Of a stretch of 29,876 bases of DNA, positions 23,465 to 29,876 are shown in pieces. Source of the stretch: Ruminococcaceae bacterium UBA6413. GTDB taxonomy: Bacteria > Bacillota > Clostridia > Oscillospirales > Ruminococcaceae. The stretch lies in the NCBI GenBank assembly GCA_002437415.1, contig DJPL01000073.1, positions 1 to 29,876 of the forward strand, read 5' to 3'. The first letter of the stretch is position 1. Every line of letters begins with the position of its first letter. Made by a program: the position numbers and the translations under genes. The notes under the pieces were generated by a model. That model searched no databases and was not told the DNA's origin. It was given only the letters and a program-made list of their open reading frames with translations.

Positions 23465-23493
23465 TTGAAAATCTTACCGAAACGTGCTATACT
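23465..23493 (+). promoter_or_regulatory. Sigma-A promoter of the DtxR-type regulator
   Basis: TTGAAA (23465-23470), 17 bases, TATACT (23488-23493). The gene's ATG is at 23541, after AGAAAGGA. Confidence 0.75.
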
Positions 23494-23540
23494 AATAAAA
23501 ATATACAAAATCCTTTAAAAAGGTCAGAAAGGATATCTTT

Positions 23541-23912
23541 ATGCAGATACACGAATCGGCAGAGGACTACCTCGAATCCGTACTTATATTAAAAAATCAG
23601 CTCGGTGATGTAAGATCGATCGATATCGTCAATTATTTCAACTATTCAAAGCCCAGTATCAGTGTAGCTATGAAGAACCTGCGTATGAACGGCTATGTTA
23701 CCGTTGATTCAAAGGGCTATATCGAGCTTACCGAAAAGGGCAGAGCAATAGCCGATAAGATGTATGAGCGTCACACGCTTCTTACAAAATGGCTCACAGC
23801 ACTCGGAGTAGATGAGAAGATCGCGGTTGAGGATGCCTGCCGTATAGAGCACGTTATAAGCGATGAAAGCTTTGAGGCTATCAAAAAGCATATTCCCGCA
23901 AAACACGAATGA
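23541..23912 (+). CDS. DtxR/MntR-family metal-dependent transcriptional regulator
   Basis: This 123-residue two-domain repressor has a winged helix (about 1-62, with IVNYFNYSKPSISVAMKNLRMNGYV as the recognition region) and a short dimerisation and metal-binding domain. It lacks the C-terminal SH3-like domain of DtxR/IdeR. Candidate ligands are Asp9, Glu12, His78, Cys100, Glu103 and His104. DACRIEHVIS carries Cys where Mn-sensing MntR has Glu99, as in iron-sensing DtxR. That points to Fe(II) rather than Mn(II), but the rest of the site is MntR-like, so I leave the symbol open. No metal transporter gene adjoins it. Confidence 0.88.
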   Translation: MQIHESAEDYLESVLILKNQLGDVRSIDIVNYFNYSKPSISVAMKNLRMNGYVTVDSKGYIELTEKGRAIADKMYERHTLLTKWLTALGVDEKIAVEDACRIEHVISDESFEAIKKHIPAKHE

Positions 23913-23917
23913 TCACT

Positions 23918-23939
23918 TAACGCCGCACTGTCGGCGTTA
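23918..23939 (+). terminator. Weak terminator after the metal regulator
   Basis: TAACGCCG (23918-23925) and CGGCGTTA (23932-23939) make an 8-bp stem, followed by TATTTG, a poor T-tract. Confidence 0.55.
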
Positions 23940-24018
23940 TATTTGTGCCTGTTAATAAGGTATATGAAAAGCCGTTTGCGCATATCATAAAACAAACCGG
24001 AAATAAGGCGGTGATACT

Positions 24019-24306
24019 GTGATATGCCATTTCAGCGATATCAGATGTAAAGAAGTGATCAGCATAAAATCGGGCTGTCGCATAGGGTTTGTCGATGATG
24101 TCGAGTTTGACTCCTGTACAGCCGCCATATGCCGTATTATAGTTTTCGGCAAAAGCCGCTGTTTCGGACTGTTCGGCAGAGAAGAGGATATATTCATAAA
24201 CTGGTCGGATATTGAGATAATCGGCGAGGATACGATACTTGTCGGCTGTGATTTTCCACATCAGCCAAAACGAAAGGGCGGATTGCTTAAAAATTTGTTC
24301 AAATAG
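24019..24306 (+). CDS. PRC-barrel protein, YlmC/YmxH type
   Basis: This 95-residue protein reads MICHFSDIRCKEVISIKSGCRIGFVDDVEFD and continues with a short beta-barrel (IIVFGK, FGLFGREEDIFINWSDIEIIGEDTILV), the pattern of the YlmC/YmxH group annotated as sporulation-related in Clostridia and Bacilli. WSDIEIIGEDTILV is the most typical block. It starts at GTG 24019, with AAGGCGGTG just before it; there is no in-frame ATG at a suitable place. The basic tail KRKGGLLKNLFK is not part of the barrel. The role is unclear even in model species. No good promoter was seen, and readthrough from the regulator is possible. Confidence 0.78.
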   Translation: MICHFSDIRCKEVISIKSGCRIGFVDDVEFDSCTAAICRIIVFGKSRCFGLFGREEDIFINWSDIEIIGEDTILVGCDFPHQPKRKGGLLKNLFK

Positions 24307-24332
24307 CACAATAAAAATTTTCATTCCGAATA

Positions 24333-24361
24333 TTGATTTGAATCTATTATTGTGATATAAT
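24333..24361 (+). promoter_or_regulatory. Promoter of rpsB-tsf
   Basis: TTGATT (24333-24338), 17 bases, TATAAT (24356-24361), with the upstream TGA giving an extended -10 (TGATATAAT). The leader is about 120 bases. Confidence 0.82.
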
Positions 24362-24367
24362 TAAAAG

Positions 24368-24472
24368 GCTGTTGAACTAAGCTGTTGAACAGCAAATCCA
24401 CACGTTATGTATAGCGTTCTGTGGTGCTCACGGGCTTGAACGTGTCAGCATAGCGGAGGAAAAACCAAAATC
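24368..24472 (+). promoter_or_regulatory. Structured rpsB leader with alternative helices
   Basis: The leader before rpsB can form GCTCACG (24426-24432) with CGTG-TC-AGC (24441-24449), and CCACA (24398-24402) with TGTGG (24420-24424). ACACGTT (24400-24406) also pairs with AACGTGT (24439-24445), excluding both. A 10-base direct repeat GCTGTTGAAC lies at 24369-24378 and 24381-24390. Ribosomal protein S2 regulates its own mRNA in other bacteria, so a similar autoregulatory leader is plausible. No Rfam family was identified by eye. Confidence 0.5.
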
Positions 24473-24487
24473 AAGGAGGACACTACC

Positions 24488-25228
24488 ATGGCAGTAGTAT
24501 CAATGAAGCAGCTCTTAGAAGCAGGCGTTCACTTCGGTCACCAGACAAGAAGATGGAACCCCAAAATGGCACCCTACATTTTCACAGAGAGAAACGGTAT
24601 CTATATTATCGATCTCCAGAAGACAGTAAAGAAGCTTGACGAAGCTTACAACTTCATTCACGAAGTTGCAGCAGAAGGCGGCGAAGTTCTGTTCGTAGGT
24701 ACAAAGAAGCAGGCTGCTGATTCAATCAAGGAAGAAGCACTCAGAGCAAACGCTCACTATGTAAACGCAAGATGGCTCGGCGGTATGATGACAAACTTCA
24801 AGACCATCGAGAAGAGAATCAAGAGACTTGAACAGCTTCACACAATGGAGAACGACGGTACATTCGACCTTCTCCCCAAGAAGGAAGTTGTTAAGCTCAA
24901 CCTCGAGATTGAAAAGCTTGAGAAGTTCCTCGGCGGTATCAAGAATATGAAGAAGCTCCCCAGCGCTCTGTTCGTTGTTGACCCCCGCAAGGAAAAGATC
25001 GCAGTATCAGAAGCTAAGAAGCTCGGTATCCCCGTAGTAGCTATTGTAGATACAAACTGCGACCCCGATGAGATCGACTATGTTATCCCCGGTAACGATG
25101 ACGCTATCCGTGCAGTTAAGCTCATTGCAGGCGCTATGGCTGACGCTATTATTGAAGCAAGACAGGGTCAGGCTGATGTAACAGAAGAGGTTGCAGAGGC
25201 TGAGGCAGAAGCTACAACAGAAGAATAA
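24488..25228 (+). CDS. rpsB: 30S ribosomal protein S2
   Basis: This is the S2 protein of the small ribosomal subunit, 246 residues. Its characteristic blocks are VSMKQLLEAGVHFGHQTRRWNPKM, then IYIIDLQKTVKKLDEAY, then GGEVLFVGTKKQA, then NARWLGGMMTNFKTI, then PSALFVVDPRKEKIAVSEAKKLGIPVVAIVDTNCDPD. The C-terminal tail is acidic and low in complexity (EEVAEAEAEATTEE). AAGGAGG precedes the ATG. It starts the rpsB-tsf unit behind the structured leader. The usual downstream pyrH and frr genes are not here. Confidence 0.98.
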   Translation: MAVVSMKQLLEAGVHFGHQTRRWNPKMAPYIFTERNGIYIIDLQKTVKKLDEAYNFIHEVAAEGGEVLFVGTKKQAADSIKEEALRANAHYVNARWLGGMMTNFKTIEKRIKRLEQLHTMENDGTFDLLPKKEVVKLNLEIEKLEKFLGGIKNMKKLPSALFVVDPRKEKIAVSEAKKLGIPVVAIVDTNCDPDEIDYVIPGNDDAIRAVKLIAGAMADAIIEARQGQADVTEEVAEAEAEATTEE

Positions 25229-25263
25229 TTTAAATACGAATATAAACATAAAGGAGAATTACA

Positions 25264-26184
25264 ATGGCTATTTCAGCACAGGCAGTAAAGCAGTTAAAAG
25301 AGCTCACAAACTGCGGTATGATGGACTGCAAGAGAGCACTTGAAGAAACAAACGGCGATGTAGATGCCGCTATCAAGAATCTTCGTGAAAAGGGTCTTGC
25401 AAAGGCTGCCAAGAAGTCAGGCAGAATTGCCGCAGAAGGTCTTGTATATACAAAGATTGACGAAGCTAAGAAGGTCGGCGTTGTAGTTGAGATCAACGTT
25501 GAAACAGACTTCGCCGCTAAGACAGACAGATTTATCGAGTTCGTTGAGCTCGTTGCAAACACGATCATCGAGAATGATGTTGCCGATGTTGACGCTCTTA
25601 AGGAAGTTGTTCCCGCAGGTCAGACAGAAAAGATCGGCGATATCCTCACAGAGAGAATTGCTACGATCGGTGAGAACATTCAGATCCGTCGTTTCAAGAG
25701 AATGACAGGCGACCTCTTCGCTTACACACACAACGGCGGCGGTTCGATCATCGGTTCTATGATTAAGATCGAAGCTGACGATGTAAACGACGATGCAGTT
25801 AAGGCTTGCGCTAAGGATCTTCTTCTCCAGATCACAGCAAGTGCTCCTCAGTTCGTTTCACAGGCTGACGTTCCCGCTTCTGTTATTGAAGCTGAGAAGG
25901 AAGTACAGCTCAAGCTCGTTCAGAACGAAAATGAGCAGTCTGCTAAGCCCAAGCCCCAGAACGTTCTTGAAAAGATCGTTGACGGCAGAATGAGAAAGTT
26001 TGCAGAAGAGATCTGCTTACTCGATCAGCCTTATGTTAAGGATCCTAACCTCACAGTTGCTAAGTTCATCGCATCTGTAGGCAAGAACATCAAGGTTGTT
26101 GAGTTCGTTCGCTTTGAAAAGGGCGAAGGTATCCAGAAGAAGGAAGACGACTTCGCAGCAGAAGTTGCTTCAATGGTTAAGTAA
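25264..26184 (+). CDS. tsf: Elongation factor Ts
   Basis: EF-Ts is the nucleotide exchange factor of EF-Tu; this one has 306 residues. The N-terminal UBA-like domain (VKQLKELTNCGMMDCKRALEET) and the SGRIAAEGLVY block are typical, and ETDFAAKTDRFIE is the conserved EF-Tu contact loop (usually TDFVA; the valine is alanine here). Two further alpha/beta subdomains and a short coiled coil follow. It starts 35 bases after rpsB with AAAGGAG. The gene ends at a strong terminator. Confidence 0.97.
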   Translation: MAISAQAVKQLKELTNCGMMDCKRALEETNGDVDAAIKNLREKGLAKAAKKSGRIAAEGLVYTKIDEAKKVGVVVEINVETDFAAKTDRFIEFVELVANTIIENDVADVDALKEVVPAGQTEKIGDILTERIATIGENIQIRRFKRMTGDLFAYTHNGGGSIIGSMIKIEADDVNDDAVKACAKDLLLQITASAPQFVSQADVPASVIEAEKEVQLKLVQNENEQSAKPKPQNVLEKIVDGRMRKFAEEICLLDQPYVKDPNLTVAKFIASVGKNIKVVEFVRFEKGEGIQKKEDDFAAEVASMVK

Positions 26185-26203
26185 ATCCAAACGAATAATA
26201 ATG

Positions 26204-26235
26204 AAAGCCCTGAGCATTTGCTCAGGGCTTTTTGT
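26204..26235 (+). terminator. Intrinsic terminator of rpsB-tsf
   Basis: AAAGCCCTGAGC (26204-26215) and GCTCAGGGCTTT (26220-26231) form a perfect 12-bp stem with an ATTT loop, followed by further T residues. Confidence 0.93.
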
Positions 26236-26241
26236 ATAGCT

Positions 26242-26264
26242 AAGGGGCTGTTCAACAGCCCCTT
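26242..26264. terminator. Second hairpin between tsf and clpB
   Basis: AAGGGGCTGTT (26242-26252) and AACAGCCCCTT (26254-26264) are perfect arms around one base, so the effective loop is about five bases. It probably ends clpB on the minus strand or acts as back-up for tsf. Confidence 0.65.
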
Positions 26265-26299
26265 TTGCTTATCGGCAAACCGCCGATTTATTCGTTTTA

Positions 26300-28897
26300 T
26301 TATTTGCATATCAGCTTTTCGCCGTCATAGTCCACCGTCAGCGTACTGCCGGGAGCTACATCGTCCGCGATAAGCTTTCTTGCAATAAGCGTTTCGATCT
26401 TACGCTGTATAAATCTCTTGAGCGGTCTTGCACCGTAGTTCGGGTCAAAGCCGTTGTCGATTACATAATCCTTAGCGGCTTCTGTAATTGTAAATCCGAC
26501 TTCCTTATCGGCAAGACGTTTCTTAAGCTCGCCGAGCATAAGGTCAACAATACCTGAGATCTCGTCCTTGCGGAGCGGCTTGTAGAATACGATCTCATCA
26601 AGACGGTTGAGGAATTCGGGTCTGAACTGCGTCTTGAGCAGCTTGTTGACCTCGTCCTTTGCCTCTTCCGAGATCTCGCCCTTGTCATTGATACCGTCAA
26701 GGATATACGATGAACCGAGGTTACTTGTCAGAATGATTATCGTATTCTTGAAGTCTACTGTTCTGCCCTGGGAGTCGGTAATTCTGCCGTCATCAAGGAT
26801 CTGCAACAGTATATTGAACACGTCGGGGTGAGCCTTTTCGACCTCATCGAGAAGTACGACTGAGTAAGGTTTTCTTCTTACAGCCTCGGTCAGCTGACCA
26901 CCCTCCTCATATCCGACATATCCGGGAGGCGCACCGATAAGACGGCTCACGCTGAATTTCTCCATGTACTCCGACATATCGATACGCACCATGCTGTGCT
27001 CATCGTCAAACAGTGCTTCTGCAAGAGCCTTTGCAAGCTCTGTCTTACCTACACCCGTAGGACCTAAGAACAGGAATGAACCTATAGGCTGGTCGGGGTT
27101 TGCAATGCCTGCCCTTGAACGCAGTATCGCTTCGCTTACCTTTTCGACAGCTTCGTCCTGACCTATAACACGTTTGTGCAGTATATCCTCCATGTGGAGC
27201 AGTTTCTCACGCTCGCCCTCCATAAGCTTTGCAACAGGGATACCTGTCCAGCGGCAGATGATCTTTGCGATCTCTTCCTCTGTTACCTTGTCGTGGAGCA
27301 TAGATGCAGACTTTGACTGCTCGGCAAGCTTTTCCTCTTCCTCAAGCTCTTTTTGTAACTGAGGGAGCTTGCCGTATTTAAGCTCAGCGGCTTTGTTCAG
27401 GTCATAGCTTCTTTCTGCTTGCTCAATTAAACCGTTTGTGCTTTCGATCTCTTCACGGAGCTTCTGTACCTTGGAGATAGCGTTACGCTCGTTCTCCCAC
27501 TTTGCCTTCATCTCATTGAACTTTGAACGCATTTCGGCAAGCTCCTGCTGTACCTCGGCGAGATGCTCGACTGAGATACGGTCGGTTTCCTTTTTAAGAG
27601 CGGCTTCCTCTATCTCGTGTTGCATTATCTTTCTGCGGATATCGTCAAGCTCGGATGGCATAGATTCCATTTCCGTCTTGATAAGTGCACACGCTTCATC
27701 TACAAGGTCAATCGCCTTATCGGGTAAAAATCTGTCCGAAATATACCTGTCCGACAGGGTAGCGGCGGCAATAAGCGCCGAGTCGTGGATCTTTACGCCG
27801 TGGAATACCTCGTAACGTTCCTTAAGACCGCGCAGTATCGATATCGTATCCTCGACCGTGGGCTCGTTTACCATAACAGGCTGAAAACGTCTTTCAAGAG
27901 CGGCGTCCTTTTCAATGTACTGTCTGTACTCGTTGAGCGTTGTCGCACCTATGCAGTGGAGCTCACCTCTTGCAAGCAGAGGCTTCAGCAGGTTGCCTGC
28001 GTCCATTGCACCGTCCGTCTTGCCTGCGCCGACTATGGTATGAAGCTCATCTATGAACAGTATTATCTGACCCTCCGACTTCTTTATAGTCTGTAATACC
28101 GCCTTGAGTCTTTCCTCAAACTCACCTCTGTACTTTGCACCCGCTACAAGCGCACCCATATCAAGCGAGAATATCTGACGTTCTTTTAAGTTCTCGGGTA
28201 CATCTCCGCGCACTATACGCAGTGCCAGACCCTCTGCAATAGCCGTTTTACCGACACCGGGTTCGCCTATCAGTACAGGGTTATTCTTTGTCTTACGGGA
28301 AAGAATACGGATAACGTTTCTGATCTCCGTATCTCTGCCGATAACGGGGTCAAGCTTGTTCTGCCGCGCAAGCTCCGTCAGATCCTGACCGTACTTTTTG
28401 AGTACGTCATAGGTTTCCTCGGGGTTCTGTCCGGTAACGCGCACACTGCCTCTTACCTGTTCAAGTGCCTGTAAGAATGCCTTTTCGGTAACTCCGCACT
28501 TTGAGAAAATATCCTTCAACTGTGAATTCGGCTTTTCAAGAAGTCCGATAAACAGATGTTCTACCGAGATGTACTCGTCCTTCATCTGCTTAGCTTTTTC
28601 TTCTGCGGCGGTGAATGCCTTATCGACATCGGGAGATACATATACCTTTTCGGGATCTCTGCCGCTGCCGGTTACTTTAGGTATACCTGAGGCGCTCTGC
28701 TCGGTAAGCTTTGTCAGCTGTGAAGCGTCAGCTCCCATCTTCTTAATAAGCTGAGGGATAAGTCCGTCCTCAGCCTGCAACAGTGCGAGTAAAATGTGCT
28801 GTTGTTCTATATTCATATTCTGATACGAAACAGCAATACTCTGAGCTGTGCTTATAGCTTCCATTGATTTCTGTGTCAGGTTATTAGTGTTAAGCAT
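26300..28897 (-). CDS. clpB: ATP-dependent disaggregase ClpB
   Basis: ClpB is the hexameric AAA+ chaperone that pulls proteins out of aggregates together with DnaK. The 865-residue protein has the full domain order: a Clp N-terminal domain (about 1-150), the first AAA module with Walker A GEPGVGKTA and IIL-FIDELHTIVGAG, a long charged coiled-coil middle domain (about 400-530, with EVQQELAEMRSKFNEMKAKW), the second AAA module with GPTGVGKTE and VVLLDEVEKAHPDVFN, and the C-terminal D2-small domain. The middle domain marks ClpB rather than ClpA or ClpC. The ATG at 28897 has AGAAAGGATGA upstream. No intact CIRCE or CtsR box was found before it. Confidence 0.98.
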   Translation of the reverse strand: MLNTNNLTQKSMEAISTAQSIAVSYQNMNIEQQHILLALLQAEDGLIPQLIKKMGADASQLTKLTEQSASGIPKVTGSGRDPEKVYVSPDVDKAFTAAEEKAKQMKDEYISVEHLFIGLLEKPNSQLKDIFSKCGVTEKAFLQALEQVRGSVRVTGQNPEETYDVLKKYGQDLTELARQNKLDPVIGRDTEIRNVIRILSRKTKNNPVLIGEPGVGKTAIAEGLALRIVRGDVPENLKERQIFSLDMGALVAGAKYRGEFEERLKAVLQTIKKSEGQIILFIDELHTIVGAGKTDGAMDAGNLLKPLLARGELHCIGATTLNEYRQYIEKDAALERRFQPVMVNEPTVEDTISILRGLKERYEVFHGVKIHDSALIAAATLSDRYISDRFLPDKAIDLVDEACALIKTEMESMPSELDDIRRKIMQHEIEEAALKKETDRISVEHLAEVQQELAEMRSKFNEMKAKWENERNAISKVQKLREEIESTNGLIEQAERSYDLNKAAELKYGKLPQLQKELEEEEKLAEQSKSASMLHDKVTEEEIAKIICRWTGIPVAKLMEGEREKLLHMEDILHKRVIGQDEAVEKVSEAILRSRAGIANPDQPIGSFLFLGPTGVGKTELAKALAEALFDDEHSMVRIDMSEYMEKFSVSRLIGAPPGYVGYEEGGQLTEAVRRKPYSVVLLDEVEKAHPDVFNILLQILDDGRITDSQGRTVDFKNTIIILTSNLGSSYILDGINDKGEISEEAKDEVNKLLKTQFRPEFLNRLDEIVFYKPLRKDEISGIVDLMLGELKKRLADKEVGFTITEAAKDYVIDNGFDPNYGARPLKRFIQRKIETLIARKLIADDVAPGSTLTVDYDGEKLICK

Positions 28898-28928
28898 ATC
28901 AAGATCATCCTTTCTTTTGGCTTAAAGC

Positions 28929-28952
28929 CTGTGATTATGTTCTGCGTCACAG
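28929..28952. promoter_or_regulatory. Inverted repeat between the RHH gene and clpB
   Basis: CTGTGA (28929-28934) and TCACAG (28947-28952) are inverted repeats with a 12-base gap, inside the 62-base intergenic stretch. CTGTGA also occurs at 29683-29688, at the expected start site of the upstream promoter. Confidence 0.4.
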
Positions 28953-28959
28953 ACGGCTG

Positions 28960-29628
28960 TTATACAATGACCTTTACAGCCTTCATGTGTTCTTTGTAGG
29001 CGGCATCAACAATTGCTATCGCCTGTTTTCTGTTGTCTGCGTTTTCAAAATAAAGCTTGATCGTTCTGTCAAGGAAGTTGACATAATCTGCAATAGCCTC
29101 GGCGGTGAGATTAGGGTCGGTCACTTTTCTGGTATCCTTAAGTATCGGCATATTAAGCATTCTCACCATCTTGTCGTTATCTATCTGCATAACTATATCA
29201 ATATCGGCGAACTGTGCCAGATTTCGATTCTCTATGCTTGCAAAGCAGGTGAGAAAGTCATTCATCAGCTCCATAAGCGCCGCATTCTGCGTCCTGAAGC
29301 TTACTTTCAGTCTTCCGAGGTACTTACCCTCGCGCAAAAGCTCTACAGAGTAACGTATTGTCGGCTTGTATTTATAAGGCAGCGGGCTTTTGATAAGCAT
29401 ACCTCCATCGCCCGCCGCAGTCTGCAAGCGGAATATCTCCTCGTCAAAAAAACTGCTGATATTCTCCATTATGTTACGCATTCGTATTTCGGGCGTTTGC
29501 ATTGAGAGCTTTTTGGCAAGTATCCTGTCTATAAGTGCCGAGCGGCTTGTATTCATTCTGTACGCCAGAGAGTCGATTGCCCGCACTATCTCATCTGACA
29601 GCACCAAGCTGTATACACTTTTACTCAT
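28960..29628 (-). CDS. Unrecognised ribbon-helix-helix protein upstream of clpB
   Basis: This 222-residue protein begins VYSLVLSDEIVRAIDSLAYR, then SRSALIDRILAKKL, the strand-helix-turn-helix of CopG/Arc-type ribbon-helix-helix DNA-binding proteins (about 4-42). The remaining 180 residues form a mixed domain I do not recognise; it contains IRYSVELLREGKYLGRLKVSF, TDPNLTAEAIADYVNFLD and a C-terminal helix. Such N-terminal RHH with a long second domain suggests a sensor-like regulator. The gene has a consensus promoter, and no terminator or second clear promoter lies in the 62 bases before clpB, so the two are probably co-transcribed. The nearest Shine-Dalgarno-like AAAGGA lies 14 bases before the ATG, a long spacing. 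Confidence 0.75.
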   Translation of the reverse strand: MSKSVYSLVLSDEIVRAIDSLAYRMNTSRSALIDRILAKKLSMQTPEIRMRNIMENISSFFDEEIFRLQTAAGDGGMLIKSPLPYKYKPTIRYSVELLREGKYLGRLKVSFRTQNAALMELMNDFLTCFASIENRNLAQFADIDIVMQIDNDKMVRMLNMPILKDTRKVTDPNLTAEAIADYVNFLDRTIKLYFENADNRKQAIAIVDAAYKEHMKAVKVIV

Positions 29629-29692
29629 TTTTTGACGATCATTCCTTTCATCTAAGCTATCTATCTTAACAGCCCTTTTTGACTGTGAACAT

Positions 29693-29721
29693 ATTGTAGC
29701 ACACTTTTAGTAACTTGTCAA
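29693..29721 (-). promoter_or_regulatory. Sigma-A promoter of the RHH-clpB unit
   Basis: On the minus strand TTGACA (29721-29716) is followed after 17 bases by TACAAT (29698-29693). CTGTGAAC (29683-29690) covers the expected start. It is a housekeeping-type promoter, not a sigma-32-like one. Confidence 0.85.
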
Positions 29722-29824
29722 GAGGTTTATATAAATATTTTTACGAGTTATGAAAATATTTTCAAAATTATTGAGGATTGCATCGGGAAATTGCTATTTA
29801 AAGCCGATTTGCTCATACATACAA

Positions 29825-29857
29825 AAATCCCCCTCCGATTATCTCGGAGGGGGATTT
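29825..29857 (-). terminator. Strong terminator of a minus-strand gene beyond the right edge
   Basis: AAATCCCCCTCCGA (29825-29838) and TCGGAGGGGGATTT (29844-29857) form a perfect 14-bp stem with a TTATC loop, and TTTTTG follows on the minus strand. The 29722-29824 stretch is AT-rich and shows no gene. Confidence 0.9.
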
Positions 29858-29876
29858 CAGTCTGTAGAAAAACCCC

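Noticed and set aside
23383..23592. 69-residue plus-strand frame before the metal regulator
   Set aside because: It lacks a clear ribosome binding site, contains the regulator's promoter, and overlaps the regulator gene by about 50 bases in another frame.
28898..29760. CtsR or CIRCE control of clpB
   Set aside because: Only a single imperfect GTCAAA-like heptad was seen near 29680; there is no tandem CtsR repeat and no CIRCE inverted repeat.

Overview
The window reads as chromosome of a low-to-mid GC Firmicute, most likely a Clostridia member of the Ruminococcaceae/Oscillospiraceae type. The pointers are strong AGGAGG-type ribosome binding sites, near-consensus sigma-A promoters with 17-bp spacers, the order radical-SAM/DUF512 - der - plsY - gpsA, a YlmC/YmxH-type PRC-barrel gene, and a small DtxR-type regulator. 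The genus is an inference; there is no rRNA gene to anchor it. Most of the window is housekeeping, with accessory pieces between.

Layout. 1-569: 3' part of a flavodoxin-like oxidoreductase. 627-1949: a compact accessory module, namely two small membrane-protein genes on the minus strand and a divergent 69-residue XRE repressor that appears to start at ATT. It is bracketed by two nearly identical terminator hairpins and controlled from two related palindromes. 1998-5076: a three-gene MacB/FtsX-type ABC exporter (minus) with its own promoter and a probable operator. 5255-7012: a CmpB-type membrane protein (minus) diverging from a secreted D-Ala-D-Ala carboxypeptidase (plus). 7247-9396: pgi, a small P-loop protein and rpmF. 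9547-15040: radical-SAM/DUF512, an unknown lipoprotein, der, plsY and gpsA, read as one operon. 15043-15711: a tiny membrane-protein gene and a roughly 270-bp foldback (MITE-like) element. 15712-17238: a PutP-type Na+ symporter.

17334-23137 (minus): a branched-chain amino acid ABC system. livJ has its own promoter and terminator, and livH-livM-livG-livF follow from a second promoter, running on without a break into a cytidylate-kinase-like gene and a small membrane protein. 23541-24306: a DtxR-type metal regulator and a PRC-barrel protein. 24488-26184: rpsB-tsf behind a structured leader. 26300-29628 (minus): clpB preceded by an unrecognised ribbon-helix-helix protein that is probably co-transcribed with it. 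The right edge holds a strong terminator for a minus-strand gene outside the window.

The least explained parts are the XRE/two-membrane-protein module, the RHH-ClpB pair, the foldback element, the lipoprotein inserted before der, and the kinase at the end of the liv operon. No CRISPR array, tRNA, rRNA, intact insertion sequence or phage gene was seen.
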